Positions 39,271 to 51,287 of a stretch of DNA of 64,000 nt are shown here, piece by piece. Made by a program: the position numbers and the translations under genes. Source of the stretch: Argopecten irradians (taxonomy: Eukaryota > Mollusca > Bivalvia > Pectinida > Pectinidae); contig NC_091137.1 in the NCBI RefSeq assembly GCF_041381155.1, forward strand, positions 13,511,765 through 13,575,764. The letters are read 5' to 3'. Positions within the stretch are counted from its first letter, which is position 1, and the number at the start of each line of letters is the position of its first letter. Below the pieces are notes generated by a model, which had not been told where the DNA came from, did not search any database, and was given only the letters and a program-made list of their open reading frames with translations.

Positions 39271-39430
39271 GATCGGCCATTTTGTTTACGTCGTCAACGT
39301 GACGTGACGTCATTTTTAATGTGACGTCGTATTTACTTCCGGGTTACCGTAGAAAAGGTCGCGGCCGTCTGATAACGTACCGTGCTTTCCTTTTCGGATC
39401 GTGCTAGTTGTACGTCACATCGAAAAGTCT
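39271..39430 (-). promoter_or_regulatory. Candidate promoter of the EGF-TM gene with CRE and ETS motifs
   Basis: Immediately upstream of the start are a full palindromic CRE TGACGTCA (39305-39312), a near-CRE TGACGTCG (39322-39329), an ETS-type ACTTCCGGG (39335-39343) and a further ACGTCAC near 39412. An out-of-frame ATG sits in AAAATGGCC, a YY1-like sequence (39273-39283). The whole stretch is CpG-rich for this window. It fits a TATA-less, CREB/ATF and ETS driven promoter. Confidence 0.55.
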
Positions 39431-41260
39431 CAGTTGATCTTTAAATAAATACCCCAAATCCTTATTCTTTTCATGTTTATTATTAGAGTGCTACTGTGAG
39501 TATCTTTGGGATTCTCCCGAAAATACAAATTACATTAGATCTATATTTTTTCTTCACCAAGAGTTGGCTTACATTGTATATTAATTAATTAAGTTAGTGA
39601 TGTACATTCAGAAAAGTGTATGTCCATATGGATGTTGATCGGGACCAAACATTCAGGTCCCAATCTCTTAATATTTAAATTAAATATAAACATTTTGGTA
39701 CAAGTCAAATGCATATTTCCAATACGACAAGTGGTTTTTAAAAATGAATTCTTTCCCCAGAACGTCAGTTGATTTGGTTCCTAGTTGTGCCTGATCTGAG
39801 GATCGATCGGTAAACATGTCGGTCTGGCCGACCTCTTGGACTCTTGTCAAGTTTGAGCTGCCTATCATGCATAGTTTCTGTTATGTGTGCTTTTAGGTTA
39901 ACACTTGACAACGACATGACATGTGACGAATTTGTTCAGCTGCATGGGAAGTTCCTACCCATCACAACACTTATAATCCTATATAATGTAGAAACGTCAC
40001 GTGTTAACAATGTCATTTGTTACGTTTAACAGTTTATGTATTTCAACACTGGCACCAAACCGCCTCTATAGGATATCATGCTACGTGGTATTTTTTTTAT
40101 CAAAAATGAAATACCAAAAATTGCATTTCTGATATATCTGACCCCTATGGCTAGAATAAAGGTCAATGTCATTAATTTCACATTTTTTAGCGCTCCATCT
40201 CATTATACTAAAGGCACAATATCTCTAGGTCCCGATCTTAGTTGTTGTCAAGAAGTTGTTTAAAGAGTTTAGTCTGTTTCACTCCTGTGACATTAAAGAG
40301 AGGTCAAGATCAGCCATTTGAACAAACTTGGAAAAAAACCTTCATCCCAGCATGCTGCAGGCCCAATATGAGTAAATCAGAACTTTGAATCAATGAGAAG
40401 TAGTTTGAATAAAACGTTTATGCACAGCACATGACAATGGACATAACACGATCATTGTAAGAAATTCTGGTCAACCTTTGGGTTAGATGACCAAAAAATA
40501 GTAATCCAATTCACATTAAAGTGGTAGCTACACAGTATTACAAAGAAAGCGTCAGTGGAAACACCAATATCATTTAAAACATTAGTTTATTGAAGACAGA
40601 ATGTTACTATATACAATCATCACCATCATCTAAATAAAATTGTCATCTCCAATATATCACCCTCTGTCAAATCATGTGATACTCAAATAAATTAACAACA
40701 TAAAGAAATCTCATTTATTCTTGGAATCGGCACCAATATACACATGCACATTATGGATAAAACTATAATAACCGTAATATAATGTACTTACCCACACATT
40801 TATCTCTGACCACATTTTAAACAAATACTGTCATACTCTCCAACTCAATATACACGTTTGAACAGAAAAATGTAATAAGAACACATGTAATTTTAAAAAC
40901 AACATTGTCCAAGTTTGCAATGCTTACATGTAGGTTAACATACCTATAAGCATTCTCTATACTCCAGGGGTTACTACTACTGTTGTAATGTCCACCCCTG
41001 GATTATCTCATTGTAAAAACAGGAGGCAGTTTTTACCAATCACAGGCCGGCCGCAATGATTTCCTTTTGAGGGACTACAAAGAGAGAGAAGCCCAACTTC
41101 AAAGCCACACAGTCAAACACGGTGTACCGTTTTATGATTCTGGATATATATACATATGGATATAACAATAGTAATTGTAACCCCTGGAGTATTGAGAATG
41201 AAATATGTAATGAAACAATTGAATACATGTCAACCTCCAATTTTATTGTTACCATATCAT
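39431..41260. other. Intergenic stretch between EGF-TM promoter and 40/41-bp array
   Basis: No supported gene. Open frames of 60-75 codons on both strands lack motifs or splice-linked partners. AT-rich unique sequence; near 40930-41260 it borders the satellite array. Confidence 0.6.
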
Positions 41261-44200
41261 TCATCTGTCCCCACTCTGTCTAAGCAATGCATGTACTTCA
41301 TTATCTGTCCCCACTCTCTCTAAACAATGCATGTACTTCATTATCTGTCCCCCACTCTCTCTAAACAATGCATGTACTTCATTATCTATCCCCCACTCTC
41401 TCTAAACAATGCATGTACTTCATTATCTGTCCCCCACTCTCTCTAAACAATGCATGTACTTCATTATCTGTCCCCCACTCCTCTCTAAACAATGCATGTA
41501 CTTCATTATCTGTCCCCCACTCTCTCTAAACAATGCATGTACTTCATTATCTGTCCCCCACCCTCTAAACCCTTCATTACTGTCCCCCACTCTCTCTAAA
41601 CAATGCATGTACTTCATTATCTGTCCCCCACTCTCTCTAAACAATGCATGTACTTCATTATCTGTCCCCCACTCTCTCTAAACAATGCATGTACTTCATT
41701 ATCTGTCCCCCACTCTCTCTAAACAATGCATGTACTTCATTATCTGTCCCCCACTCTCTCTAAACAATGCATGTACTTCATTATCTGTCCCCCACTCTCT
41801 CTAAACAATGCATGTACTTCATTATCTGTCCCCCACACTTCATCTGTCTCTCTAAACAATGCATGTACTTCATTATCTGTCCCCCACTCTCTCTAAACAA
41901 TGCATGTACTTCATTATCTGTCCCCCACTCTCTCTAAACAATGCATGTACTTCATTATCTGTCCCCCACTCTCTCTAAACAATGCATGTACTTCATTATC
42001 TGTCCCCCACTCTCTCTAAACAATGCATGTACTTCATTATCTGTCCCCCACTCTCTCTAAACAATGCATGTACTTCATTATCTGTCCCCCACTCTCTCTA
42101 AACAATGCATGTACTTCATTATCTGTCCCCCACTCTCTCTAAACAATGCATGTACTTCATTATCTGTCCCCCACTCTCTCTAAACAATGCATGTACTTCA
42201 TTATCTGTCCCCACTCTCTCTAAACAATGCATGTACTTCATTATCTGTCCCCACTCTCTCTAGACAATGCATGTACTTCATTATCTGTCCCCCACTCTCT
42301 CTAAACAATGCATGTACTTCATTATCTGTCCCCACTCTCTCTAAACAATGCATGTACTTCATTATCTGTCCCCCACTCTCTCTAAACAATGCATGTACTT
42401 CATTATCTGTCCCCACTCTCTCTAAACAATGCATGTACTTCATTATCTGTCCCCCACTCTCTCTAAACAATGCATGTACTTCATTATCTGTCCCCCACTC
42501 TCTCTAAACAATGCATGTACTTCATTATCTGTCCCCACTCTCTCTAAACAATGCATGTACTTCATTATCTGTCCCCACTCTCTCTAAACAATGCATGTAC
42601 TTCATTATCTGTCCCCACTCTCTCTAAACAATGCATGTACTTCATTATCTGTCCCCCACTCTCTCTAAACAATGCATGTACTTCATTATCTGTCCCCCAC
42701 TCTCTCTAAACAATGCATGTACTTCATTATCTGTCCCCACTCTCTCTAAACAATGCATGTACTTCATTATCTGTCCCCCACTCTCTCTAAACAATGCATG
42801 TACTTCATTATCTGTCCCCCACTCTCTCTAAACAATGCATGTACTTCATTATCTGTCCCCCACTCTCTCTAAACAATGCATGTACTTCATTATCTGTCCC
42901 CCACTCTCTCTAAACAATGCATGTACTTCATTATCTGTCCCCCACTCTCTCTAAACAATGCATGTACTTCATTATCTGTCCCCCACTCTCTCTAAACAAT
43001 GCATGTACTTCATTATCTGTCCCCCACTCTCTCTAAACAATGCATGTACTTCATTATCTGTCCCCCACTCTCTCTAAACAATGCATGTACTTCATTATCT
43101 GTCCCCCACTCTCTCTAAACAATGCATGTACTTCATTATCTGTCCCCACTCTCTCTAAACAATGCATGTACTTCATTATCTGTCCCCCACTCTCTCTAAA
43201 CAATGCATGTACTTCATTATCTGTCCCCACTCTCTCTAAACAATGCATGTACTTCATTATCTGTCCCCACTCTCTCTAAACAATGCATGTACTTCATTAT
43301 CTGTCCCCCACTCTCTCTAAACAATGCATGTACTTCATTATCTGTCCCCACTCTCTCTAAACAATGCATGTACTTCATTATCTGTCCCCCACTCTCTCTA
43401 AACAATGCTTACTTCATTATCTGTCCCCACTCTCTCTAAACAATGCATGTACTTCATTATCTGTCCCCACTCTCTCTAAACAATGCATGTACTTCATTAT
43501 CTGTCCCCACTCTCTCTAAACAATGCATGTACTTCATTATCTGTCCCCCACTCTCTCTAAACAATGCATGTACTTCATTATCTGTCCCCCACTCTCTCTA
43601 AACAATGCATGTACTTCATTATCTGTCCCCCCACTCTCTCTAAACAATGCATGTACTTCATTATCTGTCCCCCACTCTCTCTAAACAATGCATGTACTTC
43701 ATTATCTGTCCCCCACTCTCTCTAAACAATGCATGTACTTCATTATCTGTCCCCACTCTCTCTAAACAATGCATGTACTTCATTATCTGTCCCCCACTCT
43801 CTCTAAACAATGCATGTACTTCATTATCTGTCCCCACTCTCTCTAAACAATGCATGTACTTCATTATCTGTCCCCCACTCTCTCTAAACAATGCATGTAC
43901 TTCATTATCTGTCCCCCACTCTCTCTAAACAATGCATGTACTTCATTATCTGTCCCCCACTCTCTCTAAACAATGCATGTACTTCATTATGTACTCTCTC
44001 TCATTATCTGTCCCCACTCTCTCTAAACAATGCATGTACTTCATTATCTGTCCCCCACTCTCTCTAAACAATGCATGTACTTCATTATCTGTCCCCCACT
44101 CTCTCTAAACAATGCATGTACTTCATTATCTGTCCCCCACTCTCTCTAAACAATGCATGTACTTCATTATCTGTCCCCCACTCTCTCTAAACAATGCATG

Positions 44201-47200
44201 TACTTCATTATCTGTCCCCCACTCTCTCTAAACAATGCATGTACTTCATTATCTGTCCCCCACTCTCTCTAAACAATGCATGTACTTCATTATCTGTCCC
44301 CCACTCTCTCTAAACAATGCATGTACTTCATTATCTGTCCCCCACTCTCTCTAAACAATGCATGTACTTCATTATCTGTCCCCCACTCTCTCTAAACAAT
44401 GCATGTACTTCATTATCTGTCCCCCACTCTCTCTAAACAATGCATGTACTTCATTATCTGTCCCCCACTCTCTCTAAACAAGCATGTACTTCATTATCTG
44501 TCCCCCACTCTCTCTAAACAATGCATGTACTTCATTATCTGTCCCCACTCTCTCTAAACAATGCATGTACTTCATTATCTGTCCCCCCACTCTCTCTAAA
44601 CAATGCATGTACTTCATTATCTGTCCCCCACTCTCTCTAAACAATGCATGTACTTCATTATCTGTCCCCCACTCTCTCTAAACAATGCATGTACTTCATT
44701 ATCTGTCCCCAACCTCCCTAAACAATGCATGTACTTCATTATCTGTCCCCAACCTCCCTAAACAATGCATGTACTTCATTATCTGTCCCCAACCTCCCTA
44801 AACAATGCATGTACTTCATTATCTGTCCCCCACTCTCTCTAAACAATGCATGTACTTCATTATCTGTCCCCAACCTCTCTAAACAATGCATGTACTTCAT
44901 TATCTGTCCCCCACTCTCTCTAAACAATGCATGTACTTCATTATCTGTCCCCACTCTCTCTAAACAATGCATGTACTTCATTATCATTATCTGTCCCCAC
45001 TCTCTCTAAACAATGCATGTACTTCATTATCTGTCCCCCACTCTCTCTAAACAATGCATGTACTTCATTATCTGTCCCCACTCTCTCTAAACAATGCATG
45101 TACTTCATTATCTGTCCCCCACTCTCTCTAAACAATGCATGTACTTCATTATCTGTCCCCACTCTCTCTAAACAATGCATGTACTTCATTATCTGTCCCC
45201 CACTCTCTCTAAACAATGCATGTACTTCATTATCTGTCCCCCACTCTCTCTAAACAATGCATGTACTTCATTATCTGTCCCCACTCTCTCTAAACAATGC
45301 ATGTACTTCATTATCTGTCCCCCACTCTCTCTAAACAATGCATGTACTTCATTATCTGTCCCCCACTCTCTCTAAACAATGCATGTACTTCATTATCTGT
45401 CCCCCACTCTCTCTAAACAATGCATGTACTTCATTATCTGTCCCCCACTCTCTCTAAACAATGCATGTACTTCATTATCTGTCCCCACTCTCTCTAAACA
45501 ATGCATGTACTTCATTATCTGTCCCCCACTCTCTCTAAACAATGCATGTACTTCATTATCTGTCCCCACTCTCTCTAAACAATGCATGTACTTCATTATC
45601 TGTCCCCCACTCTCTCTAAACAATGCATGTACTTCATTATCTGTCCCCCACTCTCTCTAAACAATGCATGTACTTCATTATCTGTCCCCCACTCTCTCTA
45701 AACAATGCATGTACTTCATTATCTGTCCCCAACCTCTCTAAACAATGCATGTACTTCATTATCTGTCCCCACTCTCTCTAAACAATGCATGTACTTCATT
45801 ATCTGTCCCCACTCTCTCTAAACAATGCATGTACTTCATTATCTGTCCCCACTCTCTCTAAACAATGCATGTACTTCATTATCTGTCCCCCACTCTCTCT
45901 AAACAATGCATGTACTTCATTATCTGTCCCCCACTCACTCTAAACAATGCATGTACTTCATTATCTGTCCCCCACTCTCTCTAAACAATGCATGTACTTC
46001 ATTATCTGTCCCCACTCTCTCTAAACAATGCATGTACTTCATTATCTGTCCCCCACTCTCTCTAAACAATGCATGTACTTCATTATCTGTCCCCCACTCT
46101 CTCTAAACAATGCATGTACTTCATTATCTGTCCCCCACTCTCTCTAAACAATGCATGTACTTCATTATCTGTCCCCACTCTCTCTAAACAATGTATGTAC
46201 TTCATTATCTGTCCCCCACTCTCTCTAAACAATGCATGTACTTCATTATCTGTCCCCCACTCTCTCTAAACAATGCATGTACTTCATTATCTGTCCCCCA
46301 CTCTCTCTAAACAATGCATGTACTTCATTATCTGTCCCCCACTCTCTCTAAACAATGCATGTACTTCATTATCTGTCCCCACTCTCTCTAAACAATGCAT
46401 GTACTTCATTATCTGTCCCCCACTCTCTCTAAACAATGCATGTACTTCATTATCTGTCCCCCACTCTCTCTAAACAATGCATGTACTTCATTATCTGTCC
46501 CCCACTCTCTCTAAACAATGCATGTACTTCATTATCTGTCCCCACTCTCTCTAAACAATGCATGTACTTCATTATCTGTCCCCACTCTCTCTAAACAATG
46601 CATGTACTTCATTATCTGTCCCCCACTCTCTCTAAACAATGCATGTACTTCATTATCTGTCCCCCACTCTCTCTAAACAATGCATGTACTTCATTATCTG
46701 TCCCCCACTCTCTCTAAACAATGCATGTACTTCATTATCTGTCCCCACTCTCTCTAAACAATGCATGTACTTCATTATCTGTCCCCCACTCTCTCTAAAC
46801 AATGCATGTACTTCATTATCTGTCCCCACTCTCTCTAAACAATGCATGTACTTCATTATCTGTTCCCACTCTCTCTAAACAATGCATGTACTTCATTATC
46901 TGTCCCCCACTCTCTCTAAACAATGCATGTACTTCATTATCTGTCCCCCCACTCTCTCTAAACAATGCATGTACTTCATTATCTGTCCCCCACTCTCTCT
47001 AAACAATGCATGTACTTCATTATCTGTCCCCACTCTCTCTAAACAATGCATGTACTTCATTATCTGTCCCCCACTCTCTCTAAACAATGCATGTACTTCA
47101 TTATCTGTCCCCCACTCTCTCTAAACAATGCATGTACTTCATTATCTGTCCCCCACTCTCTCTAAACAATGCATGTACTTCATTATCTGTCCCCCACTCT

Positions 47201-47583
47201 CTCTAAACAATGCATGTACTTCATTATCTGTCCCCCACTCTCTCTAAACAATGCATGTACTTCATTATCTGTCCCCCACTCTCTCTAAACAATGCATGTA
47301 CTTCATTATCTGTCCCCCACTCTCTCTAAACAATGCATGTACTTCATTATCTGTCCCCACTCTCTCTAAACAATGCATGTACTTCATTATCTGTCCCCAC
47401 TCTCTCTAAACAATGCATGTACTTCATTATCTGTCCCCCACTCTCTCTAAACAATGCATGTACTTCATTATCTGTCCCCACTCTCTCTAGACAATGCATG
47501 TACTTCATTATCTGGTCCCCACTCTCTCTAAACAATGCATGTACTTCATTATCTGTCCCCACTCTCTCTAAACAATGCATGTA
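41261..47583. repeat. 40/41-bp minisatellite, about 155 copies (6.3 kb)
   Basis: The unit reads ACTCTCTCTAAACAATGCAT followed by GTACTTCATTATCTGTCCCC, with an optional extra C. Copies are nearly identical; the main variation is C4 versus C5 (rarely C6). Edge copies are slightly diverged (CTGTCTAAGC at the left) and a patch at 44700-44880 has CAACCTCCCT or CAACCTCTCT. Each unit carries the palindrome ATGCAT. Chains of alternating 40 and 41-mers make 81-bp steps, which keep spurious frames open on both strands. Confidence 0.98.
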
Positions 47584-49235
47584 GCTGATAGAAGGCAGCT
47601 CAAATAGCAACAAAAAGTAATCAAATTTACAATCTATCTTGATTATAAAACATAATTATCGTTATATACTTTGCTAATTACAGTCAAAGTACAACAAAAC
47701 AACTCAATGAGATCGTGATTACATTTTCAGTTATCAAAATATTCCAGGATCAATCAGAGTCTCCAAGGTTTGCAAGTAGGACATAATGCTGGAATGTAGT
47801 GTTTCATGACATGTATTTTTACTCATTCAGCCTGGAGGACATATTTGAACTCTTCTGCTTTTGTATTCTGCTACTTTAAAAGTTGGAACTGTTCATTACA
47901 AATTTTCAGGGGTGAATGAGTTTGTAAGATTAGACAGTTTATCATCGACTTTGTGGAGCTGCTCACGTTTGTATACATAACCCAATTAATTGGGAATTTC
48001 TCTCAATAATGAGGAGCCAATAAAAAGTTCTAACAAAGCTTCAGGCAGAGATAAAATTAATACTGATTGACATACACATGAAAAGAAACCATACATAATA
48101 TCACAGATATCTCTACAATATGTAACTTTAGTAGATGGAATAGATTGGAGTTGGATATCGGTTAAGTTTTAGCTTAATATTTCTTGACTTACTTCCATAA
48201 TCATTTGTTTTTCGAAATTTACAAAAAGCAAAACAATGTAATAACATATATATTCACAAGACAAATTATCTCATTATGATAGACTGAGTTACTTCCCTTT
48301 GTTTCACTCTGTCAGTGCTGACTGAGATAAAAAAGGGAAGTAACTTTGGATGATCAAAATGAATGAAATTGGAGTGATTGGTGTGATTCTTCAGTAAATA
48401 TCAAGTTTTCTACTTTCAACATAGCACAACCATAGCATAAAGCAATCAAAACAGATATAAATTCTGGAAATATATGGCATTCTAACCAGACTAACTAAAG
48501 TCACTTAGTTTCCATCACATAGGAGAATATATACACACCTGTAACTATCAGGTGAGCAAACAGGTGAGACAGCAAGCTGTATCATACACATATCCACACA
48601 AAAAATAACACATTCACACAATCTTAGCATTGCATGTATCACAAGCATATATACATATCATCCACAAAAATACTCATTCCCATCAATGATTCACAGATAT
48701 GTTTTTTTACATGCTCAAGGTTTTGAAGAGGTGTACAAAACATTTCATTTGTAAAATTTAGGAAAGTTTTGTAAATAATGTTTTGAATATTCATATAGGC
48801 TTTAAAAACATTTAATAATACTTTGGTCTCTTATCTGCCAAAGTGGCAGAGTGACTACATTATTGAATAATAATAAAAAAAACTAATACAATCTTCATTT
48901 TGCCATAGACATATTTTAGTTCAATGCTTTGACAATATAATATGAAAAAACTTCATTTTTAATTAATTAGTGGACAACACTTGATTACACTGCAAAGAAT
49001 TACAATTTGGAAAGGAGAATATTTACACCACGACTTTTAATTATCTTTCATCACAGAAAATATAATGAACTGTCACAATCAAAGTAGCATAGAGGTGTGT
49101 TAGGATTTCAAGAGATAGAATCTCATTTATCTTTAAAATTATATATATTTTTTTTAAAATTCTGATCATCATCCAGTATCAACTAACAAAAAAGAATCAT
49201 TACTTTTGCACCTGTGATGATACCAATATTTCCGT
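47584..49235. other. Unique stretch downstream of the ACBD5-like gene
   Basis: No gene seen. It contains a 14-bp perfect inverted repeat with a 31-nt loop, AGTTACTTCCCTTT at 48287-48300 and its complement at 48332-48345, which may be a tiny foldback element. Confidence 0.6.
48287..48345. repeat. 14-bp perfect inverted repeat (hairpin)
   Basis: AGTTACTTCCCTTT (48287-48300) and its exact reverse complement (48332-48345) enclose 31 nt. The total of 59 bp may be a very small MITE or a structured RNA element; nothing decides between them. Confidence 0.7.
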
Positions 49236-49392
49236 CTTTGCATATTACAGAGTTAGCTCCCTTGTGGGTAGGTATCCATTGCGATGTTATTATTTTGTGA
49301 GCCCAATTTACACTTTTTTCTCCAAAAAGTATGACACTTGCAAACACAAGACGTCACAATCAATACATACTCGCATGGGCTCATAAGTCTTT
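49236..49392. mobile_element. Short MITE-like copy related to the foldback element at 59-60 kb
   Basis: It starts CATATTACAGAGTTAGCTCC and continues TTGTGGGTAGGTAT, the same terminus as the right end of the 59019-60304 element. The following part (TTATTTTGTGAG, then AAAAAGTATGAC, then GTCACAATCAATAC) matches the reverse complement of that element's left arm at about 59050-59130. So it is a solo, compact relative. Confidence 0.7.
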
Positions 49393-49411
49393 AATATAAA
49401 AATACAGAATA

Positions 49412-50335
49412 GGATGACAACTAGGTTGTGGTTAGACATGATTTGTTTGTGTACCCATCAGACTCCAGCGTCAGTACTCAGTACTAATCTAAGATATATG
49501 ATGACAACTAGGTTGTGGTTAGACATGATTTGTTTGTGTACCCATCAGACTCCAGCGTCAGTCAGTACTCAGTACTAATCTAAGATATATGATGACAACT
49601 AGGTTGTGGTTAGACATGATTTGTTTGTGTACCCATCAGACTCCAGCGTCAGTACTCAGTACTAATCTAAGATATATGATGACAACTAGGTTGTGGTTAG
49701 ACATGATTTGTTTGTGTACCCATCAGACTCCAGCGTCAGTACTCAGTACTAATCTAAGATATATGATGACAACTAGGTTGTGGTTAGACATGATTTGTTT
49801 GTGTAACCATCAGACTCCAGCGTCAGTACTCAGTACTAATCTAAGATATAGGATGACAACTAGGTTGTGGTTAGACATGATTTGTTTGTGTACCCATCAG
49901 ACTCCAGTGTCAGTACTCAGTACTAATCTAAGATATAGGATGACAACTAGGTTGTGGTTAGACATGATTTGTTTGCGTACCCATCAGACTCCAGCATCAG
50001 TACTCAGTACTAATCTAAGATATATGATGCCGACTAGGTTGTGGCAAGACATGATTTGTTTGTGTACCCATCAGAATCCAGTATCCCCTTCACATATCAG
50101 TACTCAGTAATCTAAGATATAATTTGTTTGTGTACCCATCAGACTCCAGCTTCCCCTTCACATGTCAGTACTCAGTAATCTAAGTATAGTATGCCAACTA
50201 GACATGATTTGTTTGTGTACCCATCAGACTCCAGCTTCCCCTTCACATGTCAGTACTCAGTAATCTAAGTATAGTATGCCAACTAGACATGAGATGTATC
50301 CATCAGACTCCAGCATTACCATCAGTCAGTACTAA
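49412..50335. repeat. 87-bp minisatellite, about 8 regular plus several degenerate copies
   Basis: The unit runs from GATGACAACTAGGTTGTGGT through ATTTGTTTGTGTACCCATCA and CAGTACTCAGTACTAATC to AAGATAT. 87 bp is 29 codons, so a spurious 173-codon frame stays open (49589-50110). The right end (50080-50335) has shortened units with a CTTCCCCTTCACATGTCAG insert. It lies just past the ACBD5-like stop, perhaps in its 3' flank. Confidence 0.93.
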
Positions 50336-51173
50336 TCTTTGATGTCACAGTTACAGTAATGATTTGGCACTTGATTTGGTTTTTACTCTGTAAAATCATC
50401 TTTATCGGTTATTTCTGAAATAGAAAAGATATACAAGTAAGTTCCCTTTAAATGTAGTAATTACACAGCTAATATATTAATGCCATGCAAAATCGTTCTG
50501 TCTGATATACACTTACATCTCAGCACAGTGATTTTTAAGGTACATTTGGGGCCAAATAAATGCATGCCCCTTCCCCTTGAGAAATTTTGCTGTATTTTCC
50601 CAATTTCATGTAAACATTTTCCCAAATAAAGAAAAACTCTCTAAAATATACATTTTTGAAGAAAGATGCAATGTAGTGTTTTTTCCCAATTGAAAAGGTA
50701 CAGGTCCCTGAAATTAATGAGTAAGAAAATCCCCGCATCAACTTAGTCTATGGTGCAGTTGTTAAACTTGTAAACTTACTTTCTTTCATGTTAGATTTAC
50801 TTTCATGAACTTTGCGAAAGTTTATCAACCAAACTTAAATACATGTACACCTCACTATAATATAAAGAAAAGTATTTTCATGCAACTAAAAGAAATTTTT
50901 GTGAAATTATTTTGAAATAGAAATCGCAAAATTGAATAGCTGCAAAAGAAATTTGGTTAACAATAAGTAGCGGAAAGTATGGTCTGAAGCGAACCATTTC
51001 AAATACATTGTACAAGATCTTCTAAACAAATGATATTAACTCTGACATGTCTAATCAATGTTATTACAATCACAGGTAAATCTCAGTTTCAACATGTCGC
51101 TCTTTCTCTATAAAAACAATTTTTTTTTATATATTCTCAAAAAATCCACAATACAGTGTTTATATACAGTACT
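50336..51173 (-). other. 3' flank/UTR of the ACBD5-like gene
   Basis: AT-rich sequence directly after the ACBD5-like stop. No clear AATAAA was identified on the gene strand close to the stop, so the mRNA end is unknown. Confidence 0.5.
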
Positions 51174-51287
51174 TTACCTCCTTCTCCTGAACATCCTTGT
51201 TAACAACCAGTGAACAACAAACGGCCAAACAAACACAAAGAAAAATGTCCTCCCAGTCAACGTAGGAAAAGGCCACCATTTTGAATT
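51174..51287 (-). CDS. ACBD5: ACBD5-like exon f (C-terminal membrane anchor)
   Basis: 114 nt, 37 residues plus TAA. Acceptor ATTGACAG. Encodes NSKWWPFPTLTG, the helix RTFFFVFVWPFVVHWLLT and a basic end RMFRRRR. A short helix near the C-terminus followed by positive charges is a tail anchor; in this family it targets peroxisomes through PEX19 (known of the family). Phase 0 fits exon e exactly. Confidence 0.92.
   Translation of the reverse strand, partial: NSKWWPFPTLTGRTFFFVFVWPFVVHWLLTRMFRRRR

Noticed and set aside
41409-47613. Dozens of 60-108 codon frames on both strands
   Set aside because: All are the 40/41-bp satellite read in different frames (LSVPTLSKQC and NEVHALFRES type peptides).
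49589-50110. 173-codon open frame on the plus strand
   Set aside because: Product of the 87-bp tandem repeat (29 codons per unit); nothing else supports coding.
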